Source: Caryophanales bacterium (GTDB lineage Bacteria; Bacillota_I; Bacilli_A; RFN20; CAG-826). Taken from it: a DNA stretch of 17,842 bases. The position numbers and the translations under genes were made by a program. The stretch covers positions 1 to 17,842 of the forward strand of contig JAEEHE010000014.1 in assembly GCA_016280685.1 (NCBI GenBank), read 5' to 3'. Positions 1 through 6,407 of the stretch are shown piece by piece; position 1 is the first letter of the stretch; the number at the start of each line of letters is the position of its first letter. Below the pieces are notes generated by a model. The model did not search any database, had not been told where the DNA came from, and worked only from the letters and a program-made list of their open reading frames with translations.

Positions 1-321
1 ACCGGAACAGTTGTGGCCTGTCAAACCGCTAAATCACAAATTCAAAATAAAGAACTTGCGATGCAGATGTTAAGAACCAAAATGTATACCGATATGCTCA
101 CTAAACAACAAGAGGAAATCGGTAACGAGAGAAGGTTAAAGATTGGCACTGGTGAAAGAAGCGAAAAAGTTAGAACATACAACTATCCACAAAATCGTGT
201 GACCGATCATAGAATTGGTTTTACTATTCAAAAATTAGATCGCGTTATGGAAGGTGACTTAGAAGAAATTATTGAAGCCCTAATACATTACGATCAAACA
301 GCGAAGATGGCTGGTGAATAA
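1..321 (+). CDS. prfA: Peptide chain release factor 1, C-terminal part (5' truncated by window edge)
   Basis: This is the last 106 residues of class I release factor RF1, which reads UAA and UAG in the ribosomal A site and triggers peptidyl-tRNA hydrolysis. The reading frame is open from base 1. The fragment begins just after the GGQ region with GTVVACQTAKSQ, matching the family pattern T-G-x-V-V-x-C-Q-x-x-x-S-Q. It continues through the K-E-x-A-M-x-x-L-R helix and R-x-Y-N-Y-P-Q-x-R-V-T-D-H-R-I segment, which are highly diagnostic for RF1, and ends in the usual acidic tail. RF2 is encoded separately at 6407-7511, so the paralogue is not in doubt. The stop is TAA, and prmC follows after 2 bases, so the two are co-transcribed. 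Confidence 0.95.
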   Translation, partial: TGTVVACQTAKSQIQNKELAMQMLRTKMYTDMLTKQQEEIGNERRLKIGTGERSEKVRTYNYPQNRVTDHRIGFTIQKLDRVMEGDLEEIIEALIHYDQTAKMAGE

Positions 322-323
322 TC

Positions 324-1151
324 ATGCCAACAAATCGAGAAGTTTATTTTAAATTATTAAAAGAAAATAATAAGTATCTAAACAAATCAGTGATAGTTTC
401 TTTACTCGTGGATGCAAACGAATTCGACGAGAGAATGAAACTATATTTAAACTTCGATAAAGAGGTTAAAAATATCGAGAAGTTTTTGAATGATGTTGAT
501 GATGTTAAAAAGGGAATTCCTTTTCAATATGTTCTTGGTTATTCTGACTTCTTAGGGCATAGAGTAAATGTTAATAAATACGTATTGATACCAAGGCAAG
601 AAACAGAACAATTAACGGTGGACACAATTGTCTATCTAAAGAGATTTATGGATAGTAATGAGAAGTGTGTAATCGCTGATGTGTGCACCGGTAGTGGGGC
701 TATCGCTCTCGCTATCGAAAGCGAGTTTCCTAATGCCGAGATATACGCTACCGATATTTCTCCTGAAGCCATTGAAGTAGCAAAAACAAATTTACAAAAA
801 ACAACGATTTTGCAAGGAAATTTAGTGGATCCTTTAATTGAAAAAGGTATCAAATTAGATGTTTTAGTTTGTAATCCTCCCTATATTGAAAATGTTAAAC
901 AAATAGATGAACAAGTTTATAAGTATGAACCACACCTCGCCTTATTAGCGTCTCCATCAACTAAATTTTATGAAGAGATATTCTCTAAAGCAGATAAGGT
1001 TATGAAAGAACATTATTTAATGGCGTTTGAAATTGATGAAGATATGGAGAAACCATTAATTGAATTGATGAACAAATATTTAGAAGGGGCAAATTATCGC
1101 TTTCATAAAGATATTTATGATAAGATGCGTTTTCTTTATATAATTAAATAG
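324..1151 (+). CDS. prmC: Release factor glutamine methyltransferase PrmC (HemK)
   Basis: PrmC uses S-adenosylmethionine to N5-methylate the Gln of the GGQ motif in RF1 and RF2, both of which are encoded in this window. The 275 residues fit the family length of about 280. An N-terminal helical substrate-binding domain covers roughly residues 1-85. The SAM site D-V-C-T-G-S-G-A-I-A is at about 119-128 and the catalytic NPPY motif at about 184-187. The segment V-L-I-P-R-Q-E-T-E is the standard PrmC block before the Rossmann fold. The ATG at 324 is preceded by GGTGA at 313-317, inside the end of prfA, with 6-base spacing. The prfA-prmC order is the common bacterial arrangement. The stop is TAG, the only TAG stop seen here. 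Confidence 0.95.
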   Translation: MPTNREVYFKLLKENNKYLNKSVIVSLLVDANEFDERMKLYLNFDKEVKNIEKFLNDVDDVKKGIPFQYVLGYSDFLGHRVNVNKYVLIPRQETEQLTVDTIVYLKRFMDSNEKCVIADVCTGSGAIALAIESEFPNAEIYATDISPEAIEVAKTNLQKTTILQGNLVDPLIEKGIKLDVLVCNPPYIENVKQIDEQVYKYEPHLALLASPSTKFYEEIFSKADKVMKEHYLMAFEIDEDMEKPLIELMNKYLEGANYRFHKDIYDKMRFLYIIK

Positions 1152-1168
1152 AACGGAGGATAGAGTTT

Positions 1169-1612
1169 ATGTTAAGAATTGCTATTGGAAGTGACCATGG
1201 TGGATTTGATCAAAAAGAAGTTGTGGTGAAATATCTTAGAGAAAAGGGTTATGAAGTTACTGATGTTGGAACAAATTCTCATGATTCTTGTCATTATCCT
1301 TTGTTCGGAGAAGCGGTCGCTCGTTTAGTGGCGGACCACAAATGCGATTTTGGTGTGGTAATTTGCACATCAGGTGAAGGCATCTGTATCGCTGCGAATA
1401 AAGTTAAAGGTATTCGTTGTGGTATTGGCTATAACGATGATGTAGCTAGATTAATGAGACAACACAATGACGCGAACGTTATCGCTTTTGGCGCTAAGTT
1501 TATGAGTGACGAAGATGTTAAAAGAAGAATTGATATCTTCCTATCTACTGAATTTGAAGGCGGCAGACACCAAACAAGAGTTGATTTAATCAAAGATATT
1601 GAAAATAAATAA
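1169..1612 (+). CDS. rpiB: Ribose-5-phosphate isomerase B (RpiB/LacAB family)
   Basis: RpiB interconverts ribose 5-phosphate and ribulose 5-phosphate in the non-oxidative pentose phosphate pathway, supplying ribose for PRPP and nucleotides. At 147 residues it matches the family. The N-terminal I-A-x-G-S-D-H-G-G phosphate/substrate block is at residues 4-12 and the active-site Cys at 66, in ICTSGEGICIAANK, followed by K-G-I-R-C and the R-x-H-N-D-A-N-V block near 96-104. The usual family loop after the Cys is G-[TS]-G-x-G; here it reads T-S-G-E-G, so related C5/C6 aldose-ketose isomerases of the LacA/LacB type cannot be fully excluded. GGAGGA at 1155-1160 lies 8 bases before the ATG. A terminator follows at 1640-1667. 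Confidence 0.9.
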   Translation: MLRIAIGSDHGGFDQKEVVVKYLREKGYEVTDVGTNSHDSCHYPLFGEAVARLVADHKCDFGVVICTSGEGICIAANKVKGIRCGIGYNDDVARLMRQHNDANVIAFGAKFMSDEDVKRRIDIFLSTEFEGGRHQTRVDLIKDIENK

Positions 1613-1639
1613 ATTTTTTTAAGACAAATCTATCGAAAT

Positions 1640-1667
1640 CCTCCTATTACTAAGTAGGAGGTTTTTT
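1640..1667 (+). terminator. Intrinsic terminator after rpiB, 3' arm doubling as a Shine-Dalgarno
   Basis: CCTCCTA at 1640-1646 pairs with TAGGAGG at 1655-1661 across an 8-base loop, and T6 follows at 1662-1667. The hairpin and U-run would end transcripts from the prfA-prmC-rpiB group. The 3' arm AGGAGG (1656-1661) is also an ideal Shine-Dalgarno 7 bases before the TTG at 1669, so in a read-through transcript this hairpin would hide the ribosome site of the next ORF. Confidence 0.8.
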
Positions 1668-1668
1668 A

Positions 1669-2013
1669 TTGTTTTTTAAATTTTGTAGCATGAGCAAAAA
1701 AGTAATTTACCGAAAACACTTAGAAAAAGGGAGATTTTATATTCATAGTGATGGTCATGGCGGGCACCCTGCTTTTATTTATAAAAAAATAGATAAAAAG
1801 AACATTTATTTCGTACTAATTTTTACATCTTCACCAGGCCCTAAACGACAACGATTAAAACACAGAATTGAGCCCATAAAAATAAAAGTTTCTTATGTTC
1901 ACAATACACCCAAAAAGTGCAAGAGAAGAAATCTCGGTAGTTTTTCTATGGAAGGATTAAAAATTGATAAGGAAGAGAAGCCCTTGATTGAGTTCATAAA
2001 AAGAAAAAAATGA
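1669..2013 (+). CDS. Small basic protein of unknown function (114 aa)
   Basis: I do not recognise this protein with confidence. It is 114 residues, rich in Lys and Arg, with no signal peptide or membrane segment. It has a conserved-looking core, S-D-G-H-G-G-H-P-A-F-I-Y-K-K, then a beta-rich stretch containing F-T-S-S-P-G-P, and later K-H-R-I-E-P and S-Y-V-H-N. The short beta strands and H-P-A-x-I pattern loosely recall MazF/PemK-like barrels, but this is only a guess. TTG at 1669 is the best start because AGGAGG sits 7 bases upstream; the next candidate, ATG at 1690, has no ribosome site. It is the only complete gene here whose stop is TGA. It lies between rpiB and comFA, where Bacillus-type gene orders have nothing comparable, so it may be an insertion, though no repeats or integrase flank it. 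Confidence 0.6.
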   Translation: MFFKFCSMSKKVIYRKHLEKGRFYIHSDGHGGHPAFIYKKIDKKNIYFVLIFTSSPGPKRQRLKHRIEPIKIKVSYVHNTPKKCKRRNLGSFSMEGLKIDKEEKPLIEFIKRKK

Positions 2014-2040
2014 TTCACAAGACCAACACGGGATCTCCAA

Positions 2041-3231
2041 ATGCGAATCATTGACTTTATTGAAACAAAAGAAAGGAGAAGATGCAATATAAATAGTTAT
2101 AAATGCCCAATTTGTGGGAATACAATCCAAAAATACATCGGTGTTAGAAATGGAAAACCATATTGCCGTAAGTGTTTAATATTTAGAGGGCAAGAGGCAC
2201 CAGATAATTATATACAGTCCAATGATGCTGAATACTCTTTGGCTTATCATTTATCAGACGATCAAAAAAAGTTATCTAAACAACTGGTTGATAATTATAA
2301 AAACGGATATGACTCTTTAGTTCACGCAGTATGCGGTAGTGGAAAAACAGAAATAGTTTTAGATGTTATTAGATATGCGATTGAACACAATTTACGTGTC
2401 GGTTTCGCGGTGCCGAGAAGAGATGTTATTAGAGAACTAAGTCTTAGATTTCAAAACATCTTTGTTTATAACAAAATATGTACAGTATATGGAGGTCACG
2501 TAAAAAGATTAACCGCTGATTTAATATGTCTTACCACTCATCAATTATTTAGGTATGAGAATTACTTTGACTTACTTATTTTAGATGAAATTGATGCCTT
2601 CCCTTATAACGGAAATGATGTATTGGAAGCTTTCTTTAAGCGTGCGGTTAAAGGTCATTATATTTTGATGTCCGCAACCCCTCCCGAAAAGACGTTGTTA
2701 GAATTTAAAAAGAAAGGCAAAAGAATACTGCAACTCAATAAAAGATTTCATGGTTATCCGTTACCCGTTCCCCAAATTATTTTGTGTCGCGGAATTATAA
2801 AATATGTGCGATTAATGAAGGTTTTGCGTAGGTTTTTGTTAGAAAATAAGCCTGTTTTTGTCTTTACGCCTACGATAGATCAATGTGAACAAACCTATAA
2901 TGTTTTACGGTTTATCTTCTCTTCTATCAATTACGTTCATTCACAAAAAGAAGATCGAAGTGAAGTCATAGACGCTTTTAGAAAGGGCCAATACAAGATA
3001 CTGGTTACCACTGCGGTTTTAGAAAGAGGTGTGACTATCAAAAACTTGCAAGTGGTGATATTTAATTCTGATCATCCGATATATTCCTCTCACGCTTTGA
3101 TACAAATCTCTGGTCGTGTGGGGAGAAAGAAAGACGCTCCAACAGGGGAGGTGATTTTCCTTGCAAGCAAAAAGACTGAAGATATGGACATTGCCATTAG
3201 AGAAATTGAATCCGCAAACAAAAGTTTGTAA
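2041..3231 (+). CDS. comFA: ComFA, DEAD-box-type DNA helicase/translocase of competence
   Basis: ComFA is a cytoplasmic ATPase that helps pull transforming single-stranded DNA through the ComEC pore in naturally competent Firmicutes. Domains in order are a four-Cys zinc knuckle (C22, C25, C42, C45), Walker A A-V-C-G-S-G-K-T-E at about 96-104, the DEID box at about 182-185, S-A-T-P-P motif III at about 215-219, and a C-terminal helicase lobe with V-T-T-A-V-L-E-R-G-V-T and the arginine-finger motif I-S-G-R-V-G-R. At 396 residues it is shorter than the 463 of Bacillus subtilis, mainly at the N-terminus. The ATG at 2041 lacks a good ribosome site. A strong one (AAAGGAG, 2072-2078) lies downstream but leads to no in-frame standard start, so the N-terminus is uncertain. 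comFC overlaps its 3' end. Confidence 0.9.
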   Translation: MRIIDFIETKERRRCNINSYKCPICGNTIQKYIGVRNGKPYCRKCLIFRGQEAPDNYIQSNDAEYSLAYHLSDDQKKLSKQLVDNYKNGYDSLVHAVCGSGKTEIVLDVIRYAIEHNLRVGFAVPRRDVIRELSLRFQNIFVYNKICTVYGGHVKRLTADLICLTTHQLFRYENYFDLLILDEIDAFPYNGNDVLEAFFKRAVKGHYILMSATPPEKTLLEFKKKGKRILQLNKRFHGYPLPVPQIILCRGIIKYVRLMKVLRRFLLENKPVFVFTPTIDQCEQTYNVLRFIFSSINYVHSQKEDRSEVIDAFRKGQYKILVTTAVLERGVTIKNLQVVIFNSDHPIYSSHALIQISGRVGRKKDAPTGEVIFLASKKTEDMDIAIREIESANKSL

Positions 3232-3871
3232 GTTGTGTTTTAAAGATTACAAAGAGAAATCTATAACTCATTTATTAAATACTGATTTAAGATACTGCTC
3301 ATCTTGCTTAAAAAACATAAGAGGCCAATTTATTTCTTTTGATGTACAAGGTTATAAGGCTTTGTCTATTTATAAATACGATTCCAAAATCCAAGAATTG
3401 TTATATCAATTAAAAGGTTGTTTTGACATTGAGATAGCGGATGTTTTTTTATCGAGATATTGGCGAGAACTTCATCTAAGATTTTTTAGATATTTAATTG
3501 TGCCTATTCCTTCCTTCATCAAAGATGATCAAGTTCGAGAATTTAACCATGTGGAGGAGATATTTAAGAGATTAAAATTACCGATGAAAAAGTTAATCAC
3601 TAAAACCAAAGGTGTGAAACAGGCTAATAGTTCCTTTGAGAAGAGAAAAGAGATTGGCAAGTATATGTTATTAAATGAATCAGTTGATTTATCAAAAACA
3701 AAAATTCTTCTTGTTGATGATGTTTATACGACTGGTTCGACAATGAAAGCGGCGGTGAAATTAATTGAGTCATTGCATCCTAAAGACATCAAGATATTAG
3801 TGATGTCAAAAGTGGAAAATAAGAACAATATTGCTAATAGTAATAATTTACTATTTGACACTTTCTCATAA
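3161..3871 (+). CDS. comFC: ComFC, phosphoribosyltransferase-fold competence protein
   Basis: ComFC (ComF/GntX family) is a zinc-knuckle protein with a type I PRTase domain that works with ComFA in uptake of transforming DNA. Paired cysteines C23/C26 and C46/C49 form the knuckle. The central V-P-I-P-S motif is at about 114-118 and the PRPP loop L-L-V-D-D-V-Y-T-T-G-S-T at about 183-194. The length of 236 residues fits the family. The start chosen is TTG at 3161 because GGGGAGGTGA (3145-3154), a near-perfect match to the 16S tail, lies 6 bases upstream, within comFA. The two genes therefore overlap by 71 bases in different frames and are probably translationally coupled. The upstream GEVIF codons of comFA double as the ribosome site. 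comFB is absent between them. Confidence 0.9.
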   Translation: MQAKRLKIWTLPLEKLNPQTKVCKLCFKDYKEKSITHLLNTDLRYCSSCLKNIRGQFISFDVQGYKALSIYKYDSKIQELLYQLKGCFDIEIADVFLSRYWRELHLRFFRYLIVPIPSFIKDDQVREFNHVEEIFKRLKLPMKKLITKTKGVKQANSSFEKRKEIGKYMLLNESVDLSKTKILLVDDVYTTGSTMKAAVKLIESLHPKDIKILVMSKVENKNNIANSNNLLFDTFS

Positions 3872-3884
3872 TTAAAGATAGTAT
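3855..3884 (+). promoter_or_regulatory. Candidate sigma-A promoter for secA
   Basis: TTGACA at 3855-3860 is a perfect -35 box. TAGTAT at 3879-3884 gives a 4-of-6 -10 box with an 18-base spacer. It overlaps the last codons of comFC and would place the start near 3891. The weak -10 box limits confidence. Confidence 0.5.
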
Positions 3885-3892
3885 ATAAAAGC

Positions 3893-3940
3893 GAATGTAT
3901 AACATTCATATGTATATAGAAAGGCACAATTAGAGTTGTG
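3893..3940 (+). repeat. Two short inverted repeats in the secA leader
   Basis: GAATGT (3893-3898) and ACATTC (3902-3907) form a perfect palindrome around ATA. CACAA (3925-3929) and TTGTG (3936-3940) form a second, directly before the secA ribosome site GGTGA (3943-3947). Both lie downstream of the candidate promoter. They could be an operator or leader hairpins, and neither has a U-run, so they are not terminators. Confidence 0.4.
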
Positions 3941-3953
3941 TTGGTGAAAAAAT

Positions 3954-6407
3954 ATGGGATTTTTTGATAGAAGAGCCATTAGAAAATACTCTCGAGAAGC
4001 TGATAAGGTTTTAGCTTATGAAAAAACTATGGCCGCTTTAAGCGATGATGAATTACGCGCTAAAACGGATTATTTCAAAGACTTATTAGCCAATGGTAAA
4101 ACCCTTGAAGATATTAAATATGAAGCTTTTGCAGTAGCAAGAGAAGCAGCGAAGAGAACCATTAAAGAATTCCCCTTTAAAGTTCAAGTGATGGGTTCTT
4201 TAGTGATGCACGATGGTGATGTTGCAGAAATGAAAACCGGTGAAGGTAAAACCTTAACCGCTACTATGGCGACATATCTTAATGCTTTAGCAGGTAAAGG
4301 TGTTCATGTTGTAACCGTTAACGAATACTTATCTGGCCGTGACGCGGAATGGATGGGACAAATTTATCGTTTCTTAGGTTTAACGGTCGGTGTTAATGCT
4401 AGAGCGAAAACGACAAGAGAAAAGAAAGAAGCTTATCTTTGTGATATTACATACACAACCAACTCTGAATTAGGTTTTGACTATTTAAGAGATAATATGG
4501 CCACCGATATGGAACATCGTGTTTTACGTGGTCTTAACTTCTGTATCGTTGACGAAGCCGACTCCATCTTAATCGATGAATCTCGTACTCCATTAATCAT
4601 CTCCGGTGGTGTGAAAACATCTTCCAGCCAATACACAGTGGCAGATAGATTCTGTAAAGCTCTTAAAAAGGAAGTTGATTTCACTGTTGATGTGAAAGAA
4701 AAGACTGTTAACTTAACCGATGCTGGTAACGCCAAAGCGGAAAGAATGTTCGGTATTAGAAACTTATACGATCCAGAATACTTTGATTTAGTGCACCGTA
4801 TCCATAACGCTTTAAAAGCGAACTATATTATGCAAAGAGATGTCGACTATTTAGTCGATGGTGAAGGACAAGTACAAATTATCGACCAATTTACCGGCCG
4901 TGTTTTACCTGGTCGTGAATGGTCTGATGGTTTACATCAAGCTGTCCAAGCTAAAGAAAACGTCACCATTAAACAAGAAACCGTTACCATGGCGACAATT
5001 ACTTATCAAAACTTCTTCCGTCTTTATAAGAAGATGGCAGGTATGACTGGTACCGCAAAAACTGAAGAAGAAGAATTCCGTAAAATCTACAACATGCGTG
5101 TTGTATGCGTGCCTACCAATAGACCCGTTATCCGTGAAGACGCGATTGATTATATCTATGCGCATAAAGGTCCAAAACTTGCGGCTTTAGTGAAAGAAGT
5201 TAAAGAAAGACATGAAAAAGGACAACCAATCTTGATTGGTACAGTCTCCGTCGAATCTTCAGAAGAAATCTCCGCTTTATTAACCGCGAATGGTTTGCCA
5301 CACGAAATGTTAAACGCGAAGAACCACGCACGTGAAGCGGAAATTATCGCCCTCGCAGGTCGTAAAGGCGCGATCACACTCGCGACTAACATGGCTGGTC
5401 GTGGTACCGATATTAAGATTGATGATGAAGTGAGAAAACTCGGTGGTTTATGTGTCTTTGGAACAGAAAGACATGAATCCCGTCGTATTGATAACCAATT
5501 ACGTGGTCGTAGTGGTCGTCAAGGTGATCCTGGCTTCTCTCGTTTCTTCGTCTCTTTCGACGATACTTTATTAGTGAGATTTGCTGCTGACACAATGAGA
5601 AACTATATTGAAAAGAACTTTGGTGACGAAGCCTTAGAAAGCAAAGTGGTTTCTAACGCTGTTACAAGCGCACAAAAGAAAATTGAAGGTATGAACTTTG
5701 ATACTCGTAAGAACTTATTAGATTACGATGATGTTTTAGCTAAACAAAGACAAAATGTCTATGATAAGAGAGATAGAATTATCGAAGGTAGCAATATCAA
5801 AGATATTATCGATGATATGTTCGCTCAAACCGGTATGTTTTTAGCGAAGAAATCCGTTCCTCAAGGAAGTAATGAACAACTTATCTCTGCTGATTTATTA
5901 ATCAAGCAAGTAGAACCAAGATTCTTGCCAGAAGGAACCATTAATAAGAATGCTTATGAAGATGACTTAGTGGATAACTGTGGTCAAGATTTAGGTGAAC
6001 TCATCTTACGTAGATATATGCGTAAGAGAAGTAAACTCCCCAGTGAATTATGTGATCGCATTGAAAGAGATTTAATCTTACATTGCTTAGACCAAAACTG
6101 GACTAAACATATCGATGCGATGGCTAGATTAAGAGAAGGTATTCACCTCCGTGGTTATGCGAACGTCAACCCGTTACAAGATTACGTTAACGAAGGTTAT
6201 GACATGTTTAAAGAATGTTTAGAAATGGCATCTGTCGATGCAGTTTTGAACTTAGTTAATATCGATAAATTCGTCAATCAAGTGCAAGCCGCTCAAGCTG
6301 CTGCTAGAGAGCAAGAAGAAGCTAGAAAAGCTGCAGAAGCCGCTCAAAATGGCGAAAAATCTGAACCAGAAACTATCGACGCCACTAAATCAGAGGACAA
6401 AGAATAA
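3954..6407 (+). CDS. secA: Preprotein translocase ATPase SecA
   Basis: SecA is the motor ATPase that threads unfolded preproteins through SecYEG at the membrane. The start M-G-F-F-D and the Walker A motif M-K-T-G-E-G-K-T at about 93-100 identify it, with the DEAD box I-V-D-E-A-D at 198-203 and the R-T-P-L-I-I-S-G block at about 211-218. Further blocks are the preprotein cross-linking domain, motif M-A-G-R-G-T-D-I-K-I, R-G-R-S-G-R-Q-G-D, and the helical scaffold N-W-x-x-H-I-D. At 817 residues it is complete but lacks the C-terminal zinc-binding CxCxSG tail and ends in an acidic stretch after an Ala/Glu-rich helix. GGTGA at 3943-3947 lies 6 bases before the ATG. Its TAA stop overlaps the prfB ATG (TAATG at 6405-6409). 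hpf, which sits before secA in Bacillus, is missing. Confidence 0.98.
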   Translation: MGFFDRRAIRKYSREADKVLAYEKTMAALSDDELRAKTDYFKDLLANGKTLEDIKYEAFAVAREAAKRTIKEFPFKVQVMGSLVMHDGDVAEMKTGEGKTLTATMATYLNALAGKGVHVVTVNEYLSGRDAEWMGQIYRFLGLTVGVNARAKTTREKKEAYLCDITYTTNSELGFDYLRDNMATDMEHRVLRGLNFCIVDEADSILIDESRTPLIISGGVKTSSSQYTVADRFCKALKKEVDFTVDVKEKTVNLTDAGNAKAERMFGIRNLYDPEYFDLVHRIHNALKANYIMQRDVDYLVDGEGQVQIIDQFTGRVLPGREWSDGLHQAVQAKENVTIKQETVTMATITYQNFFRLYKKMAGMTGTAKTEEEEFRKIYNMRVVCVPTNRPVIREDAIDYIYAHKGPKLAALVKEVKERHEKGQPILIGTVSVESSEEISALLTANGLPHEMLNAKNHAREAEIIALAGRKGAITLATNMAGRGTDIKIDDEVRKLGGLCVFGTERHESRRIDNQLRGRSGRQGDPGFSRFFVSFDDTLLVRFAADTMRNYIEKNFGDEALESKVVSNAVTSAQKKIEGMNFDTRKNLLDYDDVLAKQRQNVYDKRDRIIEGSNIKDIIDDMFAQTGMFLAKKSVPQGSNEQLISADLLIKQVEPRFLPEGTINKNAYEDDLVDNCGQDLGELILRRYMRKRSKLPSELCDRIERDLILHCLDQNWTKHIDAMARLREGIHLRGYANVNPLQDYVNEGYDMFKECLEMASVDAVLNLVNIDKFVNQVQAAQAAAREQEEARKAAEAAQNGEKSEPETIDATKSEDKE

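Noticed and set aside
1613..2040. Insertion sequence or mobile element around the small ORF
   Set aside because: I found no terminal inverted repeats, target duplications, transposase or integrase. TGATTC/GAATCA (2011-2050) is too short and flanks no gene.
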